A stretch of 37,641 bases of DNA from Myxococcales bacterium (lineage in GTDB: Bacteria; Myxococcota_A; Polyangia; Fen-1088): NCBI GenBank assembly GCA_003158455.1, contig PMJO01000161.1, forward strand, positions 1 through 37,641, written 5' to 3'. Below are positions 8,436-18,244 of this stretch, piece by piece. The notes below the pieces were generated by a model that was not told the DNA's origin, did no database searches, and worked only from the letters and a program-made list of their open reading frames with translations. Within the stretch, counting starts at the first letter, position 1; every line of letters begins with the position of its first letter. The translations under genes and the position numbers were made by a program.

Positions 8436-9119
8436 ATGGAAGACGGCAAGTTCACCGTGTACGCCGGCAAGTCCGTGGCCCTAGCTGAGGTGTTCAAGTA
8501 CACCGTGGGCAAGGAGCCCATCTTGGGGCCGGTGATCTGCCGACTGGAATTGTCGGCACCGACCGAGGAGTCCACTGACGGTGGCCGCCTGGCCATGCAG
8601 CACATGTCGATCGTGCCCGAGGGCGGCGGTCCCACCGTGGTAATCGGAACCGCCTATCAGCTCGACCGCTTGGCCGAGTTGCGCCCCTATGCTTCGGTAG
8701 CCGACACCTACAAGAAGCGCTTCCGCACCAACAGCTTTCCCGTCACCCCCAACCAGTACGACGAGATGGCCAGGAAACTGAAGGGGTTTTTCGATCAGTT
8801 CGACTTCCAGTTTGCCATCGGCGAAGCACCCCTGCCGGGGGCGCGCCCGACGCTGGGCGGGGGCGTGCGCAAGAACCAGACTGACGCCGCCCGCGCCAGC
8901 CCTGCTGTGCCGGCGCGGCCAACCGCGGCGGGCACGGCTCGGCCGACGACATCCGCGCGCATCGCCCGCACCGCCAAGCGCGTCCCGGCCGCGGACGAAA
9001 TCGCGGTCGCAGAAGGCACGCTCCCCGCCCGATCGCACAAGACAGTTCTGGCGATAGTCGTGGCTGCTCTGGCCGCCGTGGCTGCGGCGGTCGCTGCTTC
9101 CTTCCTGTTCGGAAAATGA
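8436..9119 (+). CDS. Tail-anchored membrane protein of unknown function
   Basis: 227 residues, not recognised as a known family. Residues 1-125 look like one folded domain, acidic/basic mixed, ending in a PNQYDEMARKLKGFFDQFDF segment. Residues 130-200 are a Pro/Ala/Arg/Thr-rich linker. Residues about 204-224 form a single C-terminal hydrophobic helix (TVLAIVVAALAAVAAAVAAS) followed by FLFGK, so the protein is predicted to be tail-anchored with its domain in the cytoplasm. There is no SD; the consensus -10 at 8419-8424 suggests a very short leader. The stop lies 1 bp from the stop of the convergent PadR gene. Confidence 0.7.
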   Translation: MEDGKFTVYAGKSVALAEVFKYTVGKEPILGPVICRLELSAPTEESTDGGRLAMQHMSIVPEGGGPTVVIGTAYQLDRLAELRPYASVADTYKKRFRTNSFPVTPNQYDEMARKLKGFFDQFDFQFAIGEAPLPGARPTLGGGVRKNQTDAARASPAVPARPTAAGTARPTTSARIARTAKRVPAADEIAVAEGTLPARSHKTVLAIVVAALAAVAAAVAASFLFGK

Positions 9120-9120
9120 A

Positions 9121-9453
9121 TCAGGCAACCACCTGGCCGGTCAGCGACGCGGTCAGCACTTCCAGTGCCGCCTTCTGGCCCGCGGCAGTGAGCTTGTAGT
9201 AGCGGCGCGGCTGTCCGCCGCGCTGACCGGTGGGCTCGCTCATGTAGCTCTCCACCAGGCTATGGGCCTCGAGCGCGCGCATCGCGGGATAGAAGGCTTG
9301 GTCATCGAGCAACATCTTGCCATTCGTCCACTCGCTTATCCGTCGCATGAGATCGAGCGCGTAGCCTTCACCGGTGATGAGAACGCGCAGAAGAGCTGCC
9401 TGGGGGGTCAGCGCCGTGGGCATGCCGTCAGCGGTCCTTGCCGCGGTCTTCAT
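9121..9453 (-). CDS. PadR-family transcriptional regulator
   Basis: About 110 residues from the chosen ATG. The N-terminal winged helix has the PadR pattern ALLRVLITGEGYALDLMRRISEW, then LDDQAFYPAMRALEAHSLVESY and GQPRRYYKLTAAGQ, the wing typical of PadR (YY.LT..G). PadR proteins are small dimeric repressors or sensors, often next to a membrane or small partner gene. GGAAAGGG lies directly before the ATG at 9453. Two other starts are possible: 9504, or 9423, which has AAGGA 11 bp upstream and would begin 4 bp after the stop of the upstream small gene. The family call is firm; the start is not. Confidence 0.85.
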   Translation of the reverse strand: MKTAARTADGMPTALTPQAALLRVLITGEGYALDLMRRISEWTNGKMLLDDQAFYPAMRALEAHSLVESYMSEPTGQRGGQPRRYYKLTAAGQKAALEVLTASLTGQVVA

Positions 9454-9706
9454 CCCTTTCCGCCGACTGCTGGCGCAGGACTTCATGGAGCAGCGTGCGC
9501 TCAATGCAGGACTGGACCGGGACGGTCTCTTCGATGGGAATCACCTGTTGGGGAACTGCGCTTTGCGCCTTCTCGGGTGCCTTTTCGCTTTCGCAGGACA
9601 TAGCGGGGATCTCGCGAGTTTGGTCGAGTTCAGGGACGGGCTCTGCCACGACTGCGGTTGTACGCGACATTGGAACGGGGTTTGCCTGACCCATTGATCT
9701 TGTCAT
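9428..9706 (-). CDS. Small hypothetical protein upstream of PadR
   Basis: A 92-residue protein, MTRSMGQANPVPM..., rich in Glu, Gln and Pro (EPVPELDQTREIPAM, then VPQQVIPIEETVPVQ). It has a helical, charged C-terminus and no signal or membrane segment. I do not recognise it. Support for it being real: a good ribosome binding site (AGGAG, 5 bp before the ATG at 9706), amino-acid composition unlike the Arg/Ala-rich noise of antisense frames in this GC-rich DNA, and placement directly upstream of padR with a 26-bp overlap or 4-bp gap depending on the PadR start. PadR repressors commonly share an operon with a small partner, so it may be the co-regulated partner (inference). Confidence 0.5.
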   Translation of the reverse strand: MTRSMGQANPVPMSRTTAVVAEPVPELDQTREIPAMSCESEKAPEKAQSAVPQQVIPIEETVPVQSCIERTLLHEVLRQQSAERDEDRGKDR

Positions 9707-9864
9707 CGGTGCTCCTGCCAGCCGCTTGAAATTCATGGCCTGCGGCTGAGCCAAAGATCAGCATAGATCAAATGGCCTTCTCTCGGTAAGGGGTTGTCTC
9801 TTCCGTCAGCCTCGTGCAGGCGTGCGTCGTCTGCCAAGGCCGGCACGGAGGCCAGCGTGATGCT

Positions 9865-11070
9865 ATGAACGGGGCCATGAAATCACCCCAAGAAGAAGAT
9901 TTCGCCGCGCTTCTCGCGGAGTTTGACGGCAAGAACGCGCGGCGGACTGAACCCGAAGTGCGGGTGGGTGATTCGGTGCGAGGCCGCGTCATGTCGCTAG
10001 GCCGCGAAACCGCCTTCGTCGAGCTAGCGGGCGGCAAGAGCGAAGGCATGATTGATCTGCAACAGTTGCGCGACCAGGACGGCAACCTGACGGTGAAGGT
10101 GGGCGACGAGATTGAGGCACGTGTGGTGGAGAGCATGGGCAAGTCAGGCTGCGTGGTCCTGCGCCGCACGGCAGTGGCGCGCGGGCCCGAGGCCAAGGCC
10201 GAGTTGCAGCAGGCGGCGCAGCTGGGGCTGGCCGTGGAAGGGACGGTGACCGGAGTGAACAAAGGAGGGGTTGAGGTGTTGGTGGCGGGCGTGCGCGGTT
10301 TCTGTCCAATTTCGCAGCTAGAAATGCGCCATGTGGAAGATGCCAGCGAGTACGTTGGCCGCAAGCTGGAGTTCCGTATCACGCGCTACGATGTGGACCG
10401 GCGCGGAGACAACCTGGTGGTCTCGCGGCGCGCGTTGCTGGAGGCCGAAGCACGAGTCCGCGCCGACAAGATTCGGGCCAAGTTGGTCCAGGGTGCGGTC
10501 TTGCCCGGCGTGGTGGTCGCGCTCAAGGATTTTGGCGCGTTCATCGACCTGGGCGGAGTTCAGGGCATGCTGCCGGCGTCCGAGTTGGGATTCTCGCGTG
10601 GCGCGCGGCCCGCTGACCGACTGTCGCTGGGCCAGCAGATAGAAGTTCAGATTTTGCGCGTGGAAAAGACCGACGATCCCAAGCGACCCGAGCGCATTTC
10701 GCTTTCGCTCAAGGCGCTGGAGCGGGATCCTTGGGAAGACGTGGCTACGCGCTTTGCATCGGGAACCAGGGTTTTGGGCCGAGTCACGCGGGTCGAGTCC
10801 TTCGGCGCCTTCGTCGAGTTGGCGCCGGGGATCGAGGGCTTGGTCCACATTGGCGAGTTGTCGGGCGGCAAGCCTGCGCGCAACGCGCGCGAGCTCACCA
10901 AGGTGGGAGCCATGCTGGAGGTAACCGTGCTGGCGCTGGATCGAGAACGCCGTCGGATTTCGCTGGGCGTGGGCGAGCGCGCGGATGTGGTGTCGCAGGA
11001 AGATCTGGATGCGGCGCGGGCGCCGGCCCGGCTGGGCACGCTGGGCGATCTGTTCAGGAAGAAACTGTAG
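9865..11070 (+). CDS. Four-S1-domain RNA-binding protein (RpsA-like)
   Basis: About 401 residues with four S1 (OB-fold) RNA-binding domains in a row: near residues 32-105 (VGDSVRGRVMSLGRETAFVEL), 115-190 (VEGTVTGVNKGGVEVLV), 210-285 (LPGVVVALKDFGAFIDLGG) and 295-365 (VLGRVTRVESFGAFVELAPG). Domains 3 and 4 have the best S1 consensus. Bacterial ribosomal protein S1 usually has four to six such domains; this may be a paralogue of S1 or a general RNA-binding/translation factor. The ATG at 9865 has GGAGG 13 bp upstream; the ATG at 9877 and a GTG at 9814 are alternatives. The acidic N-terminus (EEDFAALLAEFD) resembles a helical leader, and the C-terminus ends in a basic LFRKKL. It converges on the DUF2156 gene. 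Confidence 0.85.
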   Translation: MNGAMKSPQEEDFAALLAEFDGKNARRTEPEVRVGDSVRGRVMSLGRETAFVELAGGKSEGMIDLQQLRDQDGNLTVKVGDEIEARVVESMGKSGCVVLRRTAVARGPEAKAELQQAAQLGLAVEGTVTGVNKGGVEVLVAGVRGFCPISQLEMRHVEDASEYVGRKLEFRITRYDVDRRGDNLVVSRRALLEAEARVRADKIRAKLVQGAVLPGVVVALKDFGAFIDLGGVQGMLPASELGFSRGARPADRLSLGQQIEVQILRVEKTDDPKRPERISLSLKALERDPWEDVATRFASGTRVLGRVTRVESFGAFVELAPGIEGLVHIGELSGGKPARNARELTKVGAMLEVTVLALDRERRRISLGVGERADVVSQEDLDAARAPARLGTLGDLFRKKL

Positions 11071-11127
11071 TCTGGGCGCATGCCCCCACCTGCCAACCGC
11101 CACGCATTCTTTGCGAGCAGGCTGTGA

Positions 11128-12060
11128 CTACTTTGCCAAACGCACGCGGTACTTGGCCACCATGTGGTGCGGGTAGTACGAAAGCTTGGCGCGCCGAAGC
11201 CCAGCATCGCCCGCGTCCTGCTCACGATTGACCCAGGTGGAGCGCGACAGCGCGTTTTCGCAGAACATCTGGTTCATGGCCTGGTACAGGCCGCGGATTT
11301 CGGAGTTGGCCTTTTCTGCGATGACGAGGGCGGTGTCCTGGTTGAGCTGCGAGCCGATGGCAAAGGCTTCGATGCGACCATCGACTCTGATAGTCGCGCC
11401 AGTCACGGGAAGATCGCGGTAGCGGCGCAGAAGCTCATGGACGGCTTGATCCTCGGCGGCCAGCGCGGGTAGATCGGTGTGGCTGCGCTCGGCGAACCAC
11501 CGACGCTGAAAGTCGATGACTTCTGGCATGGACTTGGGATTGAGCCCGGCGTAGTTGAAGTCGGAGCTGCGCATGAAGCTGCGGACATGGTTGCGCTTGC
11601 CGTCGTACTTGCGCCCGGGCAGAAGGATCAAGTCTTGGGTTCGGTACACGTAGTCCGCGTTGTCCAGGTCCTCTTCGGCGGCAAGTTCGCCAATCGCCTC
11701 CGCGTCGGCAGCCTGGCGCCCGGTCAGGCCGTACACAAACCCTTCTTCACCTTGCTCGCGCAGCCACAACAGCATGCGGCGCATGGCCGCGGCGGGTTCG
11801 CGCGCGTGCAAGGGCGGGTAGAAGCAACGCTTGCCGTGCCGGGTGATGAAGAGACAGAGAGCGCCGTCCAGATCGCTGATTCGGGTCTGTCGTACCCCGT
11901 GCCAGGCAAAGATTTCGGCGAAGTTCAGCTCCGACACCTCCGGCGGCGCGGCGGCAAGAGCTTCGTCGATGGCGCCTCGATGCGTGATGTCGAGGGGTGC
12001 GAAGTCAGGGAACGCCGGGAGTTGGCCCATGGTCAGGTGGGGACGAGCGAGCGCGATCAT
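11128..12060 (-). CDS. DUF2156 (phosphatidylglycerol lysyltransferase C-terminal-like, GNAT fold) protein
   Basis: A 310-residue soluble protein. The C-terminal half reads like the LPG-synthase C-terminal/DUF2156 family, a tandem GNAT-like fold related to tRNA-dependent aminoacyl transferases: NHVRSFMRSSDFNYAGLNP, then IRVDGRIEAFAIG, ALVIAEKANSEIRGLYQAMNQMF and STWVNREQDAGDAGLRRAKLSYYPHH. This last segment is the most conserved part of the family. It lacks the N-terminal membrane domain of MprF, as many stand-alone DUF2156 proteins do, and its substrate is unknown. The first ATG and a second one at 12030 both lack a clear SD. Confidence 0.75.
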   Translation of the reverse strand: MIALARPHLTMGQLPAFPDFAPLDITHRGAIDEALAAAPPEVSELNFAEIFAWHGVRQTRISDLDGALCLFITRHGKRCFYPPLHAREPAAAMRRMLLWLREQGEEGFVYGLTGRQAADAEAIGELAAEEDLDNADYVYRTQDLILLPGRKYDGKRNHVRSFMRSSDFNYAGLNPKSMPEVIDFQRRWFAERSHTDLPALAAEDQAVHELLRRYRDLPVTGATIRVDGRIEAFAIGSQLNQDTALVIAEKANSEIRGLYQAMNQMFCENALSRSTWVNREQDAGDAGLRRAKLSYYPHHMVAKYRVRLAK

Positions 12061-12123
12061 TCATAGCAAAGATGCCGGCAACAGCCTCAAGGATGCCAAC
12101 CCGTGTTCGCGTGGGGAGATGGT

Positions 12124-12253
12124 ATGGGAACCCTTTGAGGGTTCCCATGATCGCGTGGGCGAAGGCGGGCTTTGCCCACGGCCTAGCGGCTGCTGCCGCA
12201 GCTGCCAGGCCTGGAGCCAAAGCGCGGTATGGGAACCCTTTCAGGGTTCCCAT
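12124..12253. repeat. Pair of perfect palindromes, dispersed-repeat candidate
   Basis: Two nearly identical hairpins lie 105 bp apart in the 325-bp gap before the HD gene. Copy 1 is 12124-12148 and copy 2 is 12229-12253. Each has 11-bp arms ATGGGAACCCT and AGGGTTCCCAT with a 3-base loop (TTG or TTC), and each is followed by ATGAYCRCGT. Between them is a third stem, GTGGGC/GCCCAC (12155-12179), whose loop holds GGCGGGCTTT, and a CG-rich inverted repeat near 12187-12206. The core GGAACCCT/AGGGTTCC and the 10-mer GCAAAGCCCG (either strand) recur at 29034-29102. The rest of the gap, 12254-12370, shows only the SD of the next gene. Confidence 0.8.
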
Positions 12254-12385
12254 GACCACGTCGGCTGGCTCGCGAGGCCGCTTGCGCGTATTCTTCTGGG
12301 AGCAGATGGCGCAGTCGACCTGCAGTCGCGTACGCGAGAGAATCACGGCTGGCGTTTCGCCCCGCCCATCAGGAGGAATCTATCT

Positions 12386-13558
12386 ATGCTGACCGGGATT
12401 CTCGGGCCAGACGCGGCTCGCACCAGGATCACGGTGGAAAGCCACTTGGCTCTTTCGGCCACCATCAACTGGCACCTGTCCGCGCGCAAGATCGACCTGG
12501 GCGCATTGCTGCGCGTGATTCTTGGTCCCGCGCGGGTTTCCAACCACGCCCCGTTGCTGGAAACCCTGAGCTACCTGCGTAGCGCATACGGGGAACGCCG
12601 ACGCAAGAGCGGCCCTGCGGCTGTGCTGCACTGCCTGCGCACGGCGTCCATGCTCGCGCGCATCATGCCTGAGCCAGGCATGCTGGACTTGCTGGGTGCG
12701 CTGTTGCACGACAAAGAAGAAGATCTGACCGCGGAGGAATTGGGCGCCGACGAGTGGAGTCGCGTGCAGACGGAGTTTGCCAGCGTCCTCGCCAAGATCG
12801 ACGCCGACCATCGCTGGTTTTTGGGTGAGCGCATCGCGCTTCTGCGCCGTCACGAGAACCAGACCTACTACCAGTACCTGGGCCAGGTACTGGGCAAGGC
12901 GGCTGAGATGCCTGACCTTCTGCACTGCAAGCTGGCGGACCGACTAGACAACACCATGGACATCGCCGTGCAGCGGCCGCCGACTGACCAGCACGATTTC
13001 TTCGAGACCGCGTTCGGCGTCCTCTTTCTGCCCAACTACCAGTTGCGGCCCCAGGAGGTTGCCAGCGCACCTGACAGCGAGGCGTGCGTGTTGCTCATCT
13101 CGCAGCTTTTCAAGAATGTCGTTCTCATGAGCATGCTGCGCGAGCAGCGTCTGGACCGGCTGGACGACGTCACCAACACGCTCTTCACTGCCTTGGCCGC
13201 CGTGGGGCGGGCGCAGGCTGAATGGGGGGCGGTCGCCTTGCTGACATCGGCGATCGCGAGCTGCGAATCACGCCGTCAGCTTGTCCTGGAAATCATGGAA
13301 TACTGCGCGGCGGGAGGTATCGCGGCGGTGACTCGCAAGGAGAGGGGCGGCTTGCTCGATGGCAGCTTCCTTGAGCACTTCGCCGAACCAGACGACAAGA
13401 TCCGCAAGCGTCGTCTGGAAACCGTATACGGCAACAAGCCGCTTTTCATCCGCCTGATGGTCATGTTCATCGGCATCTTCACCGTCTTCACCACCGATCC
13501 CACCTACTACCTGCGCGGCATCGATTCCACCGGTCTGCACCCGGTCGATCCCAAATAG
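12386..13558 (+). CDS. SpoT-like HD-domain phosphohydrolase with C-terminal membrane segment
   Basis: 390 residues. The HD-type pattern of RelA/SpoT/MESH1 hydrolases is visible: His82 (AAVLHCLRTA), His108-Asp109 followed by EED (GALLHDKEED, compare HDVIEDT), and Asp185 in KLADRLDNTMDI (compare KLADRLHNM). In that family these residues bind Mn2+ and remove pyrophosphate from (p)ppGpp. No synthetase, TGS or ACT domain follows. The second half is helical and ends with a hydrophobic stretch near residues 352-370 (PLFIRLMVMFIGIFTVFTT), so the protein may sit at the membrane. It may instead act on another nucleotide. Start chosen by AGGAGG at 12371-12376, 9 bp upstream; the frame is open further upstream but covers the palindromic repeats. 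Confidence 0.75.
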   Translation: MLTGILGPDAARTRITVESHLALSATINWHLSARKIDLGALLRVILGPARVSNHAPLLETLSYLRSAYGERRRKSGPAAVLHCLRTASMLARIMPEPGMLDLLGALLHDKEEDLTAEELGADEWSRVQTEFASVLAKIDADHRWFLGERIALLRRHENQTYYQYLGQVLGKAAEMPDLLHCKLADRLDNTMDIAVQRPPTDQHDFFETAFGVLFLPNYQLRPQEVASAPDSEACVLLISQLFKNVVLMSMLREQRLDRLDDVTNTLFTALAAVGRAQAEWGAVALLTSAIASCESRRQLVLEIMEYCAAGGIAAVTRKERGGLLDGSFLEHFAEPDDKIRKRRLETVYGNKPLFIRLMVMFIGIFTVFTTDPTYYLRGIDSTGLHPVDPK

Positions 13559-13592
13559 CCGCCGTTTGAGAATTCGTAGCTGGTTGAGCGAC

Positions 13593-13625
13593 CGGGCGGA
13601 TGGCGGCGGAGCCGCCATCCGCCCG
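13593..13625. terminator. Long perfect hairpin between convergent genes
   Basis: A 15-bp perfect stem (CGGGCGGATGGCGGC with its complement at 13611-13625) with a 3-base GGA loop. Outside a 3x3 internal loop the pairing resumes as GAGC (13586-13589) with GCTC (13629-13632). It starts 35 bp after the HD gene stop and ends 32 bp before the stop of the leftward DUF1877 gene, so it is well placed to stop transcription from both sides. There is no T tract. Confidence 0.6.
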
Positions 13626-13656
13626 CTTGCTCAGCCTGCAAGGAATCTTCGAGGCA

Positions 13657-14262
13657 CTACACCAGAAACACCAGGAACCCGAGCTGCGCCTCGACGGTCT
13701 GACGGAGGAAGGCCCGCAGCTTGTCCAGGTTGTCCATCAGGTATCTGAGCGAGTCTTCCTCAAGCGCGGCCCCGGTCCAGATATCGGGGTAGATTTCCTT
13801 GGCGGCCATGTCCCGGGCGTTGAAGCGCTTGCGCAACTCATAGGGGCTGAGGCCGGACAGGCCTTGGTAGATGGTTTCGGCCGCGCTGGCGCGGAATGCG
13901 CGCACCGGCCCATGCTCGACGTCAATGCGGCCCACCTGCCGCCCGCCGTCGACCAGAAAATCGAACGGCGGCTCACCCTCCCAGGCGCTGCCGGTGAGAA
14001 GGTAGTGGATGCCGTGCCACGACTTCTCGAGATCGCAAAGCGTACCTTCGTTTGCGGCCAGGCTTAGCGCGCGCTGCGCCTTCGGCTTGGGCCGCCGGGA
14101 GCTTGCGGTCTTCTTGCCCCGCGCGGCGCCTTTCGCGTGTTGCGCGACTCCGTCCGGTTTTGCACCGTCCGGAGCGATTAGCCGCCAGGCCAGCGAGGGC
14201 GATCTGACGACGCGGGTGATATTGGCATCCGCGAGGCTAAGCAGACCGAGGCGCATCCCCAT
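13657..14262 (-). CDS. DUF1877 (YfbM-like) family protein
   Basis: 201 residues. The family pattern is clear: MGMRLGLLSL at the start, CDLEKSWHGIHYLLTGSAWEG in the middle (the DKaWhgihyLLTG signature, here with Glu-Lys), GGRQVG, GPVRAF, ETIYQGL and DMAAKEIYPDIW. Members such as E. coli YfbM are cytoplasmic and have no known function. Residues about 38-65 form a basic, Lys/Arg-rich insertion (KGAARGKKTASSRRPKPKAQ) that looks disordered and is not part of the core. AGAGG lies about 9 bp before the ATG. Confidence 0.85.
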   Translation of the reverse strand: MGMRLGLLSLADANITRVVRSPSLAWRLIAPDGAKPDGVAQHAKGAARGKKTASSRRPKPKAQRALSLAANEGTLCDLEKSWHGIHYLLTGSAWEGEPPFDFLVDGGRQVGRIDVEHGPVRAFRASAAETIYQGLSGLSPYELRKRFNARDMAAKEIYPDIWTGAALEEDSLRYLMDNLDKLRAFLRQTVEAQLGFLVFLV

Positions 14263-14409
14263 GGATCAAGACCTCTGCGTGTGCTGGCAAGCGAGACTCA
14301 TCTTCGGGAAACTCACAAGAGAGACGGGTAGCCCTCGCAGCCATACTCGGCGGAAATCCGGACGCAAGCCACGGAGGCAGAATGGCACGTGATGGAGTTC
14401 TCGGCAACT

Positions 14410-17021
<2,612 letters not shown>

Positions 17022-17089
17022 AGGAACCCTCCTCGGAAAAACAGGGTGGGTATGCTGACTGCCAGTCTAGGTGTTAGCGCAATGCGAAG

Positions 17090-17128
17090 TTGATGCCCCA
17101 GTATAGGGGGCATCAAGCAAGGGTACAA
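17090..17128 (-). promoter_or_regulatory. carD promoter overlapping a 10-bp-arm palindrome
   Basis: On the minus strand TTGTAC (17128-17123) and TATACT (17105-17100) are separated by exactly 17 bp, a good sigma-70-type promoter. The predicted start near 17093 gives a leader of about 72 bp. The -10 box is the loop of a perfect inverted repeat, TTGATGCCCC (17090-17099) with GGGGCATCAA (17107-17116), which also covers part of the spacer. A regulator bound there would block or shape open-complex formation. Confidence 0.65.
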
Positions 17129-17272
17129 TGCGACTTTGATGCGTGCCGGGTGCAATCGGTCCGCCGGTTAGGAGATCTGTTCGTGGTGTAGTTGGCTTCT
17201 TTCGGGCGCTCTGAGTCAAATCTCCCCTTTGTTCCATTGATTAATTGGAGTGACCGGCACTAGAGGACTAGA

Positions 17273-17893
17273 ATGGATCTTGTGACGAATCGCCAGTGCC
17301 GCAGCCGTGCACAGGGGACGACGCTGGTCGAATTGATGATAGTGGTCGTCATCATCGGCATCCTGGCGGCCATCGCCACGGTCGGGTACAAGCGCTACGT
17401 CGGGCGGGCGCGCCTCTCCGAGGCACACTCCATGCTGGCCGAGCTGTCGTCCAAGGAGCAGCTCTACTTCATGGACGCGGGCGCATATGTGCCGGTGCGA
17501 GCGGACGGCGACACGAACAGCGACGACACGAACGGGTACTATCCCGTCACCAGCCTCGCGGATCCGACCTTCGAATCGGTGCGCACACCGCATACGGTTG
17601 GCACATATCCAGCTTCGTGGAGCCGGATCGGCCTGCGGCCACGTTGGAAACAGCTCTATTGCACTTATCTGGTCAACGCCGGTGACGCTGGCCAGGCGCC
17701 CTCGGGCTGCATCGGGCAGACATTGTGGAGCCCTTCGACGCCGAACGTCCCATGGTTCTACGCCGTGGCGGCGTGCAACCTGAACACCGGAGATGATGGC
17801 AATTCCGTCCCGACGGGCGTGCCTTCCAACGCGACGTTCTTGGTGCTCACCCACGACTCGCCTGGAGTTCGCGTCATCAACGACGGGCACTAG
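17273..17893 (+). CDS. Type IV pilin-like protein (prepilin)
   Basis: 206 residues with a class III signal peptide: 15-residue leader ending in Gly15, then [22 protein letters not shown]. Processing would fall between Gly15 and Thr16, leaving Glu at mature position 5 as pilins need. Position +1 is Thr instead of the usual Phe, which is less common. After the alpha-1 helix the globular part has an NSDDTNGYYPV loop and C-terminal cysteines. It could be a major pilin paralogue or a minor pilin/pseudopilin. GAGGA lies 5 bp before the ATG. The TAG stop lies inside the CTAG border of the MITE-like element. Confidence 0.85.
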   Translation: MDLVTNRQCRSRAQGTTLVELMIVVVIIGILAAIATVGYKRYVGRARLSEAHSMLAELSSKEQLYFMDAGAYVPVRADGDTNSDDTNGYYPVTSLADPTFESVRTPHTVGTYPASWSRIGLRPRWKQLYCTYLVNAGDAGQAPSGCIGQTLWSPSTPNVPWFYAVAACNLNTGDDGNSVPTGVPSNATFLVLTHDSPGVRVINDGH

Positions 17894-18050
17894 TTACGCC
17901 GGTCAGAATTTCAGCCACGTGCCGGCGATGCATCCCGCCCGGCTTCGTTGCTCCTCGGTTACATACGTCCAGTATGCGCCCTCGTCGCGCCTCGCCGGCC
18001 GGGCGCCTCGGCGGCCGAAACATGGCCGTTCTTCTGACGGGCGGAACTAG
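17890..18050. mobile_element. MITE-like element, copy 1 (complete, 161 bp)
   Basis: The two ends are inverted copies: CTAGTTACGCCGGTCAGAA (17890-17908) and, on the other strand, CTAGTTCCGCCCGTCAGAA (18050-18032), matching at 17 of 19 positions. CTAG at both borders may be the duplicated or required target. Internal pairing continues (CGCCCGGC near 17936 with GCCGGGCG near 18000), and the centre has the small hairpin CATAC-GTCCA-GTATG, so the whole element can fold into one long stem-loop. It has no coding capacity. A second, incomplete copy is at 23326-23386. It lies between the two pilin genes. Confidence 0.75.
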
Positions 18051-18119
18051 CAGCTGGTCGTCCCCTTGGCATCGGCTGCCTTGCCGGAGGACACATTTGC
18101 CTACCCGGGATTGACTCTT

Positions 18120-18163
18120 TTTGTCAGTTTGAGCTGCCCAAACCCGATCTTTGTCACCCTGAG
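18120..18163 (+). promoter_or_regulatory. Candidate upstream activator sites for the second pilin
   Basis: Two direct repeats, TTTGTCAGTTTGAG (18120-18133) and TTTGTCACCCTGAG (18150-18163), lie 30 bp apart and about 85-125 bp before the sigma-54 promoter, the usual distance for an enhancer-binding protein such as PilR. The second runs into a short palindrome, CCTGAGATTCTCAGG (18158-18172). Assignment to a PilR-type activator is inference. Confidence 0.4.
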
Positions 18164-18244
18164 ATTCTCAGGACGGCCACCGACGATTTCCACTTTTCAT
18201 AGTGATCACAGGTTGTTAGTCCGTATGACGCGGTCGCTTCTGTG

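Noticed and set aside
12005-12346. Open frames over the palindromes, with repeated GTLKGFPY or WEPFEGSHD peptides
   Set aside because: The peptide repeats simply reflect the DNA palindromes; no start site or SD supports them.
17194-17207. Possible sigma-54 promoter of the first pilin (TTGGCTTCTTTCGGGC)
   Set aside because: GG-N10-GC spacing is right but -24 and -12 elements match poorly; kept only as a weak possibility.
18068-18084. TTGGCATCGGCTGCCTTGC as a sigma-54 promoter
   Set aside because: The distance between GG and GC is 13 bp instead of 10.
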